From contig NZ_BMYW01000003.1 of the NCBI RefSeq assembly GCF_014652475.1, positions 306,039 through 370,038 on the forward strand: a stretch of 64,000 nt of DNA. Reading direction: 5' to 3'. Numbering within the stretch: position 1 is the stretch's first letter; every line of letters begins with the position of its first letter. Shown here one piece after another: positions 1 to 8,533 of this stretch. The translations under genes were made by a program, and so were the position numbers. Origin of the DNA: Vogesella alkaliphila (GTDB lineage: Bacteria; Pseudomonadota; Gammaproteobacteria; Burkholderiales; Chromobacteriaceae). The notes beneath the pieces were generated by a model. It made no database searches. It was not told the DNA's origin and saw nothing but the letters and a program-made list of their open reading frames with translations.

Positions 1-1
1 A

Positions 2-481
2 GTTGGCATCGTGATGGGTAGCAACAGCGACTGGGAAGTCATGCAGAACGCCGCGCGCGTGCTGAAGGACTTCGGTGTCGCGTTCGAAACCCGCGTCGTC
101 TCCGCGCACCGCACCCCCGACCTGCTGTTCCAGTACGCCGAAGAAGCCGAAGCGCGTGGCCTGAAGGCCATCATCGCCGGCGCCGGCGGTGCCGCGCACC
201 TGCCGGGCATGCTGGCCGCCAAGACCCACGTTCCGGTGCTGGGTGTGCCGGTGCCGTCCAAATACCTGCGCGGCGAAGACTCGCTGCTGTCCATCGTGCA
301 GATGCCCAAGGGCATTCCGGTGGCGACCTTCGCCATCGGCGAAGCCGGTGCCGCCAATGCCGCGCTGTTCGCGGTGGCGCAACTGGCTACCACCCGTCCG
401 GAACTGGCCGACAAGCTGAAGGCCTTCCGCAAGCAGCAGGAACAGACCGTGCTGGCGATGAGCCTGCCGGAGGTGGACTGA
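2..481 (+). CDS. purE: N5-carboxyaminoimidazole ribonucleotide mutase, 5' partial
   Basis: PurE converts N5-CAIR to CAIR in de novo purine synthesis, in the cytoplasm. The reading frame is open from base 2 (Val-Gly-Ile-Val before MGSNSDW), so the true start lies left of the window; the GTG/ATG at 11-16 fall inside the conserved phosphate-binding MGSxSD motif and are not a plausible start. Visible family motifs are SAHRTPD, which carries the catalytic His, and the glycine-rich [11 protein letters not shown] stretch. The C-terminus is complete. The stop is one base from the purK ATG, so the two genes form an operon, as is common in bacteria. Only a few N-terminal residues should be missing. Confidence 0.95.
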   Translation, partial: VGIVMGSNSDWEVMQNAARVLKDFGVAFETRVVSAHRTPDLLFQYAEEAEARGLKAIIAGAGGAAHLPGMLAAKTHVPVLGVPVPSKYLRGEDSLLSIVQMPKGIPVATFAIGEAGAANAALFAVAQLATTRPELADKLKAFRKQQEQTVLAMSLPEVD

Positions 482-482
482 C

Positions 483-1613
483 ATGGCGGCCATCCTGCCC
501 CCGGCGATGCTGGGCATACTCGGCGGCGGCCAGCTGGGCCGCATGTTCGTCACCGCCGCCAAGCGCATGGGCTACCGCGTGACCGTGCTGGACCCGGACG
601 CCAACGCGCCGGCCGCCGACTTTGCCGACGTGCACCTCATCGCGCCGTTCAATGACGCCGCCGCGCTGCAAACGTTGGCCGCAAGCTGCGCCGCGGTGAC
701 CACCGAATTCGAGAACGTCAACGCCGACGCGATGCGCCAGCTGGCGAAGAGCACCCGCGTGTCGCCGTCCGGCGACTGCGTGGCCATCGCCCAGGACCGC
801 ATCGCCGAGAAGAGCTGGATCAACAAGGCCGGCCTGCCGACCGCGCCGTATCTGGCCATCGAGAGCGTCGCCGACATCCAGGTCGAGCTGGAGCCCTACC
901 TGCCGGGCATCCTCAAGACCGCGCGTCTGGGTTACGACGGCAAGGGCCAGGTGCGCGTGAAGACCGCGGACGAGGCCCGCGCCGCCTACGCCGACCTCGG
1001 CGGCCAGGCCTGCGTGCTGGAAAAGATGCTGGACCTGAAGCTGGAAGTGTCCGCCATCGTCACCCGTACCAGCAGTGCGCAGGTGGCGGTGTTCCCGGTG
1101 TCGGAGAACATCCACAAGCACGGCATCCTCGACGAATCCATCGTGCCGGCACGCATCGCGCCGGAACTGGCCGCCCGGGCGCAGGATTACGCGGTGAAGC
1201 TGGCTGAGGCGCTGGACTACGTCGGCGTGCTGGCGGTGGAATTCTTCGTGCTCGCCGACGACAGCCTGGTGGTGAACGAGATCGCGCCGCGGCCGCACAA
1301 CTCCGGCCACTACACCATCGACGCCTGCGTCACCGACCAGTACCAGCAGCAGGTGCGCGCCATGTGCGGCCTGCTGCCGGGCAAGACCGAGCTCTTGTCG
1401 CCGGTGGTGATGGTCAACCTGCTGGGCGACGTGTGGCGCGAGGATGGCGGCGAACCGCTGTGGGACGTGCTGATGGAAGCACCGAACGCCCACCTGCACT
1501 TGTACGGCAAGAAAGAGGCGCGTGCCGGCCGCAAGATGGGGCACTTCACCGTGCTCGCGGCCAACGTCGACGACGCGCTGGACCAGGCGCGCGCGCTGAA
1601 GGATACCCTGTAA
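483..1613 (+). CDS. purK: N5-carboxyaminoimidazole ribonucleotide synthetase
   Basis: PurK is an ATP-grasp enzyme that makes N5-CAIR from AIR, bicarbonate and ATP and feeds the PurE mutase encoded just upstream. The 376-residue length is normal for the family. The N-terminal GGGQLGRM loop, the ATP-grasp core around [12 protein letters not shown], and the metal and phosphate-binding segment [17 protein letters not shown] are all present. It begins one base after purE stops, indicating translational coupling. A copy of the dispersed repeat word (AACGTTGGCCGCAAG, 671-685) lies inside the gene and is read as Thr-Leu-Ala-Ala-Ser. One Leu-Leu pair is written CTC-TTG against a background of CTG. Confidence 0.96.
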   Translation: MAAILPPAMLGILGGGQLGRMFVTAAKRMGYRVTVLDPDANAPAADFADVHLIAPFNDAAALQTLAASCAAVTTEFENVNADAMRQLAKSTRVSPSGDCVAIAQDRIAEKSWINKAGLPTAPYLAIESVADIQVELEPYLPGILKTARLGYDGKGQVRVKTADEARAAYADLGGQACVLEKMLDLKLEVSAIVTRTSSAQVAVFPVSENIHKHGILDESIVPARIAPELAARAQDYAVKLAEALDYVGVLAVEFFVLADDSLVVNEIAPRPHNSGHYTIDACVTDQYQQQVRAMCGLLPGKTELLSPVVMVNLLGDVWREDGGEPLWDVLMEAPNAHLHLYGKKEARAGRKMGHFTVLAANVDDALDQARALKDTL

Positions 1614-1662
1614 GAAATCAGGCGGTGCGGATAAGGCATCGCCTTTCTCAATGAGTCGATGC

Positions 1663-2073
1663 ATGACGCTGCAAGGTTTGAACCACCTGACGCTGGCGGT
1701 AGGCGATCTGGAGCGTGCCTGGCAGTTCTATACCGATGTACTGGGCGCGAAACCAGAGGCTCGCTGGGCTGCTGGTGGCTACCTGACGCTGGGGGGACTG
1801 TGGTTGTGCCTGTCGCTGGATGACTGGCAAGGCCAGCCGCAGGCTGGTTATACCCACTATGCATTTGGTGTGGAGGCCGCGCAGTTTCCTGCCTGGGTAA
1901 GCCGGTTGCAAGCTGCGGGTGTGCCTAGCTGGCGTGACAACCGCAGCGAGGGCGAGTCGTTTTATTTTCTCGACCCGGATGGCCACCAACTGGAGCTACA
2001 CGTGGGCTCGCTAGCCAGCCGTCTGGCAGCATGCAGGATACGTCCCTATCAGGACATGCAGTTTTTTGATTGA
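1663..2073 (+). CDS. fosA: FosA-type fosfomycin thiol transferase
   Basis: FosA enzymes are Mn(II)- and K(I)-dependent glutathione transferases of the vicinal oxygen chelate family that open the fosfomycin epoxide. The protein has the family hallmarks: GLNHLTLAV at the N-terminus, YTHYAF in the middle, [21 protein letters not shown] and the C-terminal LAACR...PY..M.FFD. Counting from the ATG at 1663, the three metal ligands are His8, His65 and Glu111, one off the usual FosA numbering. An in-frame ATG at 1651 would add four residues; 1663 fits known starts better, but no clear ribosome site supports either. The gene sits between purK and purC in the same direction and has slightly lower GC and more mixed codons than both, so it may be a later insertion. 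Confidence 0.9.
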   Translation: MTLQGLNHLTLAVGDLERAWQFYTDVLGAKPEARWAAGGYLTLGGLWLCLSLDDWQGQPQAGYTHYAFGVEAAQFPAWVSRLQAAGVPSWRDNRSEGESFYFLDPDGHQLELHVGSLASRLAACRIRPYQDMQFFD

Positions 2074-2083
2074 AGGAATTACC

Positions 2084-2965
2084 ATGACCGCTAGCAATAC
2101 CACTCTCACCAGCCTGAAGAAAATCTACTCCGGCAAGGTGCGCGACCTGTACGAGATCGACGACAAGCGCATGCTGATGATCGCCTCCGACCGCCTGTCG
2201 GCGTTCGACGTGATCCTGGACGACCCGATCCCGGGCAAGGGCCAGATCCTGACCGCGATCTCCAACTTCTGGTTCGAGACGCTGAAGGACGTGGTGCCCA
2301 ACCACCTGACCGGCGACAAGCCGGAAGACGTGGTGTCGGCGGCGGACCTGCCGCTGGTGGCCGGCCGCGGCGTGGTGGCCAAGCGCCTGAAGCCGGTGAT
2401 GATCGAAGCCGTGGTGCGCGGCTATCTGGCCGGCTCCGGCTGGAAGGAATACCAGAAGTCCGGCACCGTGTGCGGCATCGCGCTGCCGGCCGGGTTGAAG
2501 GAATCCAGCAAGCTGCCGGAGCCGATCTTCACCCCGTCCACCAAGGCGGCGGTGGGCGATCACGACGAGAACATCACCTACGCGCAGTGCGAGGCCATCG
2601 TCGGCGCCGAGCTGGCGGCCAAGGTGCGCGACACCGCCATCCTGCTGTACAAGACCGCGGCCGAGTTCGCCGCCAAGCGCGGCATCATCATCTGCGACAC
2701 CAAGTTCGAGTTCGGCCTGGACGAAGACGGCACCCTGGTGCTGATGGACGAGGCGCTGACGCCGGACTCCAGCCGCTTCTGGCCGGCCGACAGCTACGCC
2801 GAGGGCAGCACCCCGCCGTCCTTCGACAAGCAGTTCGTGCGCGACTGGCTGGAAGCCTCCGGCTGGAACAAGCAGGCGCCGGCCCCGGCCGTGCCGCTGG
2901 ACGTGCGCGAGAAGACCGCCGCCAAGTACCGCGAAGCGCTGGAGCGCCTGACCGGCCAGGCCTGA
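2084..2965 (+). CDS. purC: SAICAR synthase (phosphoribosylaminoimidazole-succinocarboxamide synthase)
   Basis: PurC condenses CAIR with aspartate using ATP, the step after PurE in purine synthesis. The 293-residue protein contains the N-terminal [12 protein letters not shown] motif, SAFDV, and conserved C-terminal SRFWPADSY and RDWL segments. The ATG at 2084 is chosen because AAGGA at 2073-2077 is correctly spaced before it; an upstream in-frame ATG at 2066 lacks such a site. The gene belongs to the long bacterial family (SAICAR synthase of about 290-300 residues) rather than the 237-residue E. coli type. It is followed by a strong hairpin at 2985-3013. Confidence 0.95.
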   Translation: MTASNTTLTSLKKIYSGKVRDLYEIDDKRMLMIASDRLSAFDVILDDPIPGKGQILTAISNFWFETLKDVVPNHLTGDKPEDVVSAADLPLVAGRGVVAKRLKPVMIEAVVRGYLAGSGWKEYQKSGTVCGIALPAGLKESSKLPEPIFTPSTKAAVGDHDENITYAQCEAIVGAELAAKVRDTAILLYKTAAEFAAKRGIIICDTKFEFGLDEDGTLVLMDEALTPDSSRFWPADSYAEGSTPPSFDKQFVRDWLEASGWNKQAPAPAVPLDVREKTAAKYREALERLTGQA

Positions 2966-2984
2966 GCCTGATCGCTTGCCGCCT

Positions 2985-3014
2985 AACGCCCGTACCCCTC
3001 CGGTACGGGCGTTT
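2985..3014 (+). terminator. Intrinsic terminator after purC
   Basis: A perfect 12 bp stem (2985-2996 with 3002-3013) encloses a 5-base loop and ends in a short T stretch. It lies 20 bases beyond the purC stop. The T-run is weak (TTTG), so read-through is possible. Confidence 0.7.
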
Positions 3015-3084
3015 GTCCATGCCGCCTGCGCCACGGATGCGGCGCGGCGCCGGCAGTGGCATACTGACGCACTTTCGTGCGGCC

Positions 3085-3098
3085 TGCGGCCAACCTTG
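3085..3098. repeat. Dispersed 14-bp word, single copy
   Basis: TGCGGCCAACCTTG lies between purC and the acetyltransferase gene. It is one solitary member of the repeat family described in the findings. Confidence 0.8.
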
Positions 3099-3130
3099 TT
3101 CCCATTCCTTGCGTTTTCCGGAGTACTGAC

Positions 3131-3712
3131 ATGCCAACCACCCAGCCATCGCTCAGCACCGCGCGTCTGCACCTGTTGCCGGCGGAGAGTGCGTGGGCGC
3201 GTGCCATGCTGGATTACCAGGTGCGCAACCGCGAGCACTTCGCACCCTGGGATCCGACCCCGGGCGGGATGTTCTACACCGAGCTGTTCTGGGCGATGCG
3301 CATGCGCCAGCGCGAGATGGACTGGAAGGACAGCCGCGGCGCGCTGTTCCTGGTGATGCCGGAGAAGGAAGCCGGCCGCGTGATCGGCACCGTCAGCCTG
3401 TCCAATATCAACCGCGGCGTGTTCCAGGGCTGCCACCTGGGCTACAACATCGACCACGCGCACCAGGGCCAGGGCCTGATGCGCGAGGCGGTGGAGGCGG
3501 TGATCGCCTTTGCCTTCGGCACGCTGAAGCTGCACCGGGTGCAGGCCAACTACCAGCCGGAGAACGAGCGCAGCGCCGCGCTCCTGAAGCGGCTGGGCTT
3601 CCAGATCGAGGGCCACGCCCGCGACTACCTGTTCCTCAACGGCGCCTGGCGCGATCACGTGCTGACCTCGCTGATCAACCGCAACTACGACCACACCCCG
3701 CTGCAGGCCTGA
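3131..3712 (+). CDS. RimJ-like GNAT N-acetyltransferase
   Basis: This 193-residue protein belongs to the RimJ/RimL branch of the GNAT fold, enzymes that transfer acetyl from acetyl-CoA to the N-terminus of ribosomal proteins such as S5. Family features include the GCHLGYNIDHAHQGQGLMREA stretch (acetyl-CoA pyrophosphate loop, Q/RxxGxG/A type), LHRVQANYQPENERS, and the terminal LLKRLGFQIEGHARDYL segment. The ATG at 3131 has CGGAG 9-13 bases upstream. It stands alone between the purC terminator and the transporter gene. The substrate cannot be told from sequence. Confidence 0.85.
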   Translation: MPTTQPSLSTARLHLLPAESAWARAMLDYQVRNREHFAPWDPTPGGMFYTELFWAMRMRQREMDWKDSRGALFLVMPEKEAGRVIGTVSLSNINRGVFQGCHLGYNIDHAHQGQGLMREAVEAVIAFAFGTLKLHRVQANYQPENERSAALLKRLGFQIEGHARDYLFLNGAWRDHVLTSLINRNYDHTPLQA

Positions 3713-3804
3713 GCCGCGGCGCGAAACTTCCCCCTCTCTGCCCTGTCCAGCTGACGCCGCCGTCAGCCGGACGGCGGACACCCTGACCCGGCGAAAGGAG
3801 AGCC

Positions 3805-4737
3805 ATGACATTGGATCCGGTAGTACTGTTTTTCCTGCTGGGGCTGTTCGCAGCCCTGGCCCGTTCCGACCTGAAACTGCCGCCGGCGCTGTACGAGACG
3901 CTGTCGGTGTTCCTGCTGCTGGCCATCGGCCTGAAGGGCGGCGTGGCACTGGCGAAGACCGGCAGCCCGCAGGTCTTGCTGCAGGTGCTGCTGGTGATCC
4001 TGCTGGGCACGCTGCTGACGCTGCTCGCCTTCGCCGTCCTGCGCTGGCGGCTGAACCGTGCCGACGCGGCGGCCACCGCCGCCCACTACGGCTCGGTCAG
4101 CGTGGTGACCTTCGCGGTCGCCGCCAGCTTCCTCGCGCGGCAGGGCATCGAGGCCGAGCCGCAGCTGACGCTGTTCCTGGCGGTGATGGAGATGCCGGCG
4201 CTGGTGGTCGGCGTGCTGCTGGCGCGGCTGGGCGAGCGGCAGCAGCTGCGCTGGGGGCAGCTGGCGCACGAGGTCTTCCTCGGCAAGAGCATGGTGCTGC
4301 TGCTGGGCGGGCTGGTGATAGGCTGGCTGGCCGGGCCGGCGGGCATAGGCAGCCTGTCGCCGCTGTACGTCGACCTGTTCAAGCCGGTGCTGTCGCTGTT
4401 CCTGCTGGAGATGGGGCTGCTGACGGCGGCCAAGCTCGGCGGCCTGCGCCGCCAGGGCAGCTTCGTGGTGCTGTTCGGGCTGCTGGTGCCGCTTGGTTTT
4501 GCCTGCATCGGCCTTGGCAGCGCCTACGCGATGGGGCTGTCGGCGGGCGGTGCCTTGCTGCTGGCGACCCTGTGCGCCTCGTCGTCCTATATCGCCGCCC
4601 CGGCCGCGATGCGTATCGCGGTGCCGGAGGCCAATCCGGCGCTGTCGCTGGCGGCCAGCCTGGGGGTGACCTTCCCGTTCAACCTGCTGCTCGGTATCCC
4701 TTTGTACTGGATGCTGACACAATGGCTGTATGCCTGA
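3805..4737 (+). CDS. SbtA-type sodium-dependent bicarbonate transporter
   Basis: The 310-residue integral membrane protein matches the SbtA family (DUF897), first known from cyanobacteria as a high-affinity Na+/HCO3- symporter. About ten hydrophobic segments are visible. Conserved family stretches are LLLAIGLKGGVALA near the N-terminus and AAHYGSVSVVTFAVA in the centre, plus LCASSSYIAAPAAMR near the C-terminus. GAAAGGAG stands just before the ATG. It is followed 10 bases later by a PII-like gene, the same arrangement as sbtA-sbtB. In a heterotroph it may supply bicarbonate for carboxylation reactions; that role is inferred. Confidence 0.85.
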   Translation: MTLDPVVLFFLLGLFAALARSDLKLPPALYETLSVFLLLAIGLKGGVALAKTGSPQVLLQVLLVILLGTLLTLLAFAVLRWRLNRADAAATAAHYGSVSVVTFAVAASFLARQGIEAEPQLTLFLAVMEMPALVVGVLLARLGERQQLRWGQLAHEVFLGKSMVLLLGGLVIGWLAGPAGIGSLSPLYVDLFKPVLSLFLLEMGLLTAAKLGGLRRQGSFVVLFGLLVPLGFACIGLGSAYAMGLSAGGALLLATLCASSSYIAAPAAMRIAVPEANPALSLAASLGVTFPFNLLLGIPLYWMLTQWLYA

Positions 4738-4747
4738 GGAGCGCGTC

Positions 4748-5050
4748 ATGACCTTTCATGCCAAGAAACTGTTGACCATCGTGACCGAGGCGGTGCTGGA
4801 AGCGCCGCTGGTGAAGGTGCTGCAGCAGCTCGGTGCCCACGGCTATACCGTCAGCGATGCCCGCGGTGGCGGCAGCCACGGCGTGCAGGGCGGCGGCTGG
4901 TCGTTCGAGGGCAATATCCGCGTCGACGTGGTGTGCGATGCGGCGGTGGCGGAGGCGATCGCCGCGCACTGCCAGCAGGCCTACCTGCCGCACTACGGCC
5001 TGATCCTCTACGTGTCCGATGTCGGCGTGCTGCGTGCCGACAAGTTCTGA
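4748..5050 (+). CDS. PII-like (SbtB-type) regulatory protein
   Basis: The 100-residue protein has the ferredoxin-like PII fold pattern: beta strand KKLLTIVTEAVLE, helix LVKVLQQLGAHGYTVSDARG, a glycine-rich T-loop-like stretch GGGSHGVQGGG, and a final strand LILYVSDVGVLRADKF. SbtB proteins bind adenine nucleotides or cAMP and regulate SbtA at the membrane, which fits the position right after the transporter. The ATG at 4748 has GAGGAG upstream; an in-frame ATG at 4730 would overlap the transporter gene. No Tyr51 uridylylation motif of classical GlnB is seen, so this is not GlnB or GlnK. Confidence 0.8.
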   Translation: MTFHAKKLLTIVTEAVLEAPLVKVLQQLGAHGYTVSDARGGGSHGVQGGGWSFEGNIRVDVVCDAAVAEAIAAHCQQAYLPHYGLILYVSDVGVLRADKF

Positions 5051-5071
5051 TCCTGCCTTGCAGGGGGTGCG

Positions 5072-5983
5072 ATGAAGCCTTTCCAGCTGACGGCCAGCGA
5101 TGGCCACGTGATCCACGGTGTGTCGTGGCCGACGCAGCAGGCGCCGCGCGGCGTGCTGGTGATCGCGCACGGCATGAGCGAGCACGCCGAGCGCTACGAC
5201 GTGCTGGCCGGGCGCCTGGCCGCCGCCGGTTACTGGGTCTACGCCCACAACCACCGCGGCCACGGCCGCGAGGCGCCGCTGCCGGGCTGGTTCGCCGCGC
5301 GCGACGGCTGGTCGCTGGTGGTCGACGACCTGCGCGAGGTGGTCGATCACGCCGCGGCGGCGCATCCGCAGACGCCGCTGGTGCTGTACGGCCACAGCAT
5401 GGGCAGCTTCGTGGCGCGCGCCTTTTTCCTGCGCTACGGCCAGCGCCTGTCCGGCATGGTGCTGTCCGCCACCGGCTATCGCCAGCGCCTGCTGGCGCGG
5501 CTGATGCGCGGCGTGGCCAGGTTGGCCGCAAGGCTGGGCGGCGCCGCCAGCCCCAGCCGGCTGATGACGGCGCTGGTGTTCGGCAGCTTCAATCTCGGCT
5601 TCATGCCGACGCGCACCACGCTGGACTGGCTGTCGCGCGATGCGGCGCAGGTGGACGCCTATATCGCCGATCCGCTGTGCGGCCAGTTTCCGACGCCGCA
5701 ACTGTGGATAGACCTGTTCGGCGGCATCATCGCGCTGGAGCAGGGCGAGGCCGCCGCGCGCGGCCTGCACGATTGTCCGGTGTGGCTGCAGGCCGGCAGC
5801 CGCGATCCGGTCAGCCTCGGCCGGTTCGGCCTGGGCCAGCTGGCGCGGCGCTACCGCAAGGCCGGGCTGCGCGACGTGACGGTGACGGTGTATCCGGGCG
5901 GCCGCCACGAGATGCACCACGAGACCAACCGCGCCGAGTTCGAGGCCGACCTGCTGGCCTGGCTCAACCGCGTCTGCCGCTAG
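5072..5983 (+). CDS. Alpha/beta hydrolase, monoacylglycerol-lipase-like
   Basis: This 303-residue protein is a member of the serine aminopeptidase S33/Hydrolase_4 group of alpha/beta hydrolases, which includes lysophospholipases and monoacylglycerol lipases. HGMSEHAERY forms the oxyanion-hole region, GHSMGS carries the nucleophilic Ser, and GRHEMHHE near the C-terminus supplies the catalytic His. No signal peptide is present, so it is probably cytoplasmic. The dispersed repeat word at 5519-5533 is read in frame as Arg-Leu-Ala-Ala-Arg. AGGGGG lies before the ATG. It follows the PII-like gene by 21 bases and may be co-transcribed, though no functional link is obvious. Confidence 0.8.
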   Translation: MKPFQLTASDGHVIHGVSWPTQQAPRGVLVIAHGMSEHAERYDVLAGRLAAAGYWVYAHNHRGHGREAPLPGWFAARDGWSLVVDDLREVVDHAAAAHPQTPLVLYGHSMGSFVARAFFLRYGQRLSGMVLSATGYRQRLLARLMRGVARLAARLGGAASPSRLMTALVFGSFNLGFMPTRTTLDWLSRDAAQVDAYIADPLCGQFPTPQLWIDLFGGIIALEQGEAAARGLHDCPVWLQAGSRDPVSLGRFGLGQLARRYRKAGLRDVTVTVYPGGRHEMHHETNRAEFEADLLAWLNRVCR

Positions 5984-6125
5984 GAGCGTGTTCATGATCT
6001 CGCGAGCTCATGCGAGACAAGGCGAAAATGGCTGAGGAAGCGGCGTTTAGCTGGATGTAAACCAGCATGCCGAAGCCGTACTCACCGAGACGTTTCACAA
6101 AGCGCAGCAGATCGTGCGCAGGTTC
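5984..6125. repeat. Candidate dispersed intergenic repeat element between convergent genes
   Basis: The spacer between two convergent genes holds GACAAGGCGAAAA, then GAGGAAGCGGCGTTTA, then a GCTGG/CCAGC hairpin around TGTAAA (about 6050-6066), then AGCATGCCGAAGCCG. This word order resembles a class of about 130 bp intergenic repeats scattered in many gamma- and betaproteobacteria. Recognition is from memory of that pattern; the window contains only one copy. Confidence 0.45.
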
Positions 6126-6509
6126 TCAGCCAAATAGTACCAAGCCCCAGACCAGCAGCAGGTTGACGAGGCCGAGCAGCTGCGCCGCGCTGCCCATGTC
6201 CTTGGCGCGCTTGGCCAGCGGGTGGCGTTCCAGCGAGGTGTGGTCCACCGCCGCCTCGATCGCGGAATTGAGCAGCTCGATGATCAGCGTGGCGATGGAG
6301 CTGGCTACCAGCAGCGCGCGTGCCAGCGGTGTGGCGTCGACCACGAACAGCGCCAGCGGCACCAGCAGCAGCGCCAGCAGCGACAGCTGGCGGAAGGCGT
6401 CCTCGTGGCGGAAGGCGGCGCACAGGCCGTCCAGCGAGTAGCCGAAGGCGTTCAGCAGGCGGCGTACGCCGGTCTTGCCCTTGAACGGGCTTTCTTGATG
6501 CGGTGTCAT
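6126..6509 (-). CDS. dgkA: Diacylglycerol kinase
   Basis: DgkA phosphorylates diacylglycerol to phosphatidic acid in the inner membrane, recycling lipid from membrane-derived glycan synthesis. The 127-residue protein has three hydrophobic segments and the signature ELLNSAIEAAVD, in which the Glu residues bind metal and the Asn-Ser-Ala-Ile-Glu core is diagnostic. The ATG overlaps the apbE stop (ATGA), so translation is coupled. The 5' end was placed at this ATG because the region upstream in frame lies inside apbE. The gene is the last in the minus-strand group gshA-gshB-apbE-dgkA. Confidence 0.93.
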   Translation of the reverse strand: MTPHQESPFKGKTGVRRLLNAFGYSLDGLCAAFRHEDAFRQLSLLALLLVPLALFVVDATPLARALLVASSIATLIIELLNSAIEAAVDHTSLERHPLAKRAKDMGSAAQLLGLVNLLLVWGLVLFG

Positions 6510-7573
6510 CCGTTTCCTGTTTCGGTAATGCTGTCCGGCGCCACGCGCCAGTTCAGCCGTGTGGCCAGCGCGGGGTTCAGCCACGCGCGGCCCTGTCCGT
6601 CGATCAGCAGCCAGCCGGCCACGCCCAGCGCGCGCGCATGGCGTGCGGCCAAGCCTGGTCCGTCCAGATACAGCGGTTTGCTGGCGACGTCGGAGCGCAG
6701 CCCGGCGTCGCTTGCCGGCGCGATCAGCACCGTCGCCGACTGCAAGTGGCAGTCGCTGTTGCCGTCGCGCGGGTCGATCAGGTGGCAGTGGCGGCGACCG
6801 TCGCGCAGCACGTAGCGCTGGTAGTCGCCGGAGGTGCCGATCGCCTCGCCGTCGTGCAGCGGCAGCGTCGCCATCGCCTCGTTGCGGCGCGGGTGGCGGA
6901 TGCCGACCTGCCACGGCGTGCCGTCGGCCTTCTGCCCCAGCGCCATGATATTGCCGCCAATATTAAGCAAGGCTGAACGGATGCCGGCGGCCTGCAATTG
7001 CCGCCGCGCGCGATCCAGCGCCCAGCCCTTGGCCATGCCGCCGACGTCGACCTGCACCGTAGTCTTGTCGCTGCGTACCTCGCCGTCGGCGCCGATGGTG
7101 AGGTCGCGCAGCCGCGGCCGATTCGCCACCAGCGCCTGCAGCGCCGTCATGTCCACGGCGGTGCTCGCCGGCGTGTCCTGGTGAAAGCCCCACAGCGCCA
7201 CCAGCCGGCCGATCGCCGGCGAGAACAGTCCGTCGCTGCGCGCCTCCAGCGCCTGGCCGCTGCGCAGCAGCGCCAGTAGCTCCGGCGACGGCCGGTAGGG
7301 CTGGCCGGCGGCGAGCGCGCGGTTCAGGCGGCCGGCGTCGCTGTCCGGCTGCCACGGGTGCAGCAGCCGGTGCAGGCGGTCCAGCTCGGCCAGCACCGCG
7401 GCGGCGGCCTGCTGCGCCTGCACCGGCGTGGCGGCGTTGAGCTTCAGCTCGACGCGGGTGCCGAACACGTAGCTTTCCTGCTGCCACGGCGGCGGCGCTT
7501 CGCCGCAGGCGGCGAGAGCAGACACGACAAGGGCGGCCAGCGCCGCCCTTGTACCGGGAAAGGTTGGCTGCAT
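6506..7573 (-). CDS. apbE: FAD:protein FMN transferase, lipoprotein
   Basis: ApbE attaches FMN covalently to Thr residues of exported flavoproteins such as NqrB, NqrC and RnfG. The 355-residue protein begins with a lipoprotein signal whose lipobox is LAAC (Cys23), placing it at the periplasmic face. Family motifs are visible: DVGGMAKGWALD for FAD binding, NIGGN, HLIDPRDG and TVLIAPASDAGLRSDVAS. The start overlaps the gshB stop by one base (TGATG). Its position between gshB and dgkA suggests simple co-transcription; no Rnf or Nqr genes are in the window. Confidence 0.93.
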   Translation of the reverse strand: MQPTFPGTRAALAALVVSALAACGEAPPPWQQESYVFGTRVELKLNAATPVQAQQAAAAVLAELDRLHRLLHPWQPDSDAGRLNRALAAGQPYRPSPELLALLRSGQALEARSDGLFSPAIGRLVALWGFHQDTPASTAVDMTALQALVANRPRLRDLTIGADGEVRSDKTTVQVDVGGMAKGWALDRARRQLQAAGIRSALLNIGGNIMALGQKADGTPWQVGIRHPRRNEAMATLPLHDGEAIGTSGDYQRYVLRDGRRHCHLIDPRDGNSDCHLQSATVLIAPASDAGLRSDVASKPLYLDGPGLAARHARALGVAGWLLIDGQGRAWLNPALATRLNWRVAPDSITETGNG

Positions 7574-8526
7574 CAGCGCCGTTCCGTCACCGCGCGCTCC
7601 AGCGCATCGATGAACAGGCCGGCGACGTCGATGTCGCTGTGGTTCATGATTTCACGGAAACATGTCGGGCTGGTGACGTTGACCTCGGTCAGGTAGTTGC
7701 CGATCACGTCCAGCCCGGCCAGCAGGATGCCGCGCCGTTTCAGCTCCGGCGCCAGCCCCTCGGCGATCTCGCGGTCGCGCGTGCTCAGCGGCCGCACTTC
7801 GCCGCGGCCGCCGGCGGCGAGGTTGCCGCGGTTGTCGCCGCCCTGCGGGATGCGCGCCAGGCAGTAGTCGACCGGCACGCCGTCGATCACCAGGATGCGC
7901 TTGTCGCCGTCGCGGATTTCCGGGATGTAGCGCTGCGCCATGATGGTGCGCTTGCCCTGTTCGGACAGGGTCTCGATGATCACGTTCAGGTTCGGGTCGT
8001 CCGGCCGCGCGCGGAAGATGCTGCTGCCGCCCATGCCGTCCAGCGGCTTGAGGATGGCGTCGTGGTGCTGGCGCACGAAGGCCAGCAGCCGCGACGGCTG
8101 CGAGGTGACCAGCGTCGGCGCGGTGAACTCGGCGAAGTTGAGGATGGCCAGCTTCTCGTTGAAGTCGCGCAGCGCCTGGCCCTTGTTGAACACGCGCGCG
8201 CCCTCGGCCTCGGCCAGCGTCAGCAGCTGGGTGGCGTACAGGTACTCGAGGTCGAACGGCGGGTCCTTGCGCATCACCACCGCGCTGAACGCGTTCAGCG
8301 GCAGGCGCTGGCCGTCGCTGGCGCGGAACCAGTCCTTGCCGTCCTTGCCGGTGAGGCTGACGCTGACGACGTCGGCCTGGATGCGGCCGCCCTCGATGGC
8401 GATGTCGCGCGCCTCGCAGAAGTAGATCGCGTGCTGGCGTGCCGCCGCCGCTTCCATCATCGCGAAGGTGCTGTCTTTCTTGATCTTGAAGCCGGCCAGC
8501 GGGTCGGCAATGAACAGGATTTTCAT
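7573..8526 (-). CDS. gshB: Glutathione synthetase
   Basis: GshB joins gamma-glutamylcysteine and glycine using ATP, completing glutathione. The 317-residue ATP-grasp protein starts with the family pattern [23 protein letters not shown] and contains the [12 protein letters not shown] nucleotide-binding loop, [18 protein letters not shown] and the C-terminal [13 protein letters not shown] motif. It follows gshA on the minus strand after 7 bases and overlaps apbE by one base, so all three are likely one transcript. The cytoplasmic glutathione made here would also be the thiol donor for the FosA-type enzyme encoded at 1.7 kb. Confidence 0.96.
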   Translation of the reverse strand: MKILFIADPLAGFKIKKDSTFAMMEAAAARQHAIYFCEARDIAIEGGRIQADVVSVSLTGKDGKDWFRASDGQRLPLNAFSAVVMRKDPPFDLEYLYATQLLTLAEAEGARVFNKGQALRDFNEKLAILNFAEFTAPTLVTSQPSRLLAFVRQHHDAILKPLDGMGGSSIFRARPDDPNLNVIIETLSEQGKRTIMAQRYIPEIRDGDKRILVIDGVPVDYCLARIPQGGDNRGNLAAGGRGEVRPLSTRDREIAEGLAPELKRRGILLAGLDVIGNYLTEVNVTSPTCFREIMNHSDIDVAGLFIDALERAVTERR

Positions 8527-8533
8527 ACGGGCC

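Noticed and set aside
6640..6655. A possible word copy TGCGGCCAAGCCTGG in apbE
   Set aside because: Two differences in the AACCTT part; more likely chance in GC-rich coding DNA.
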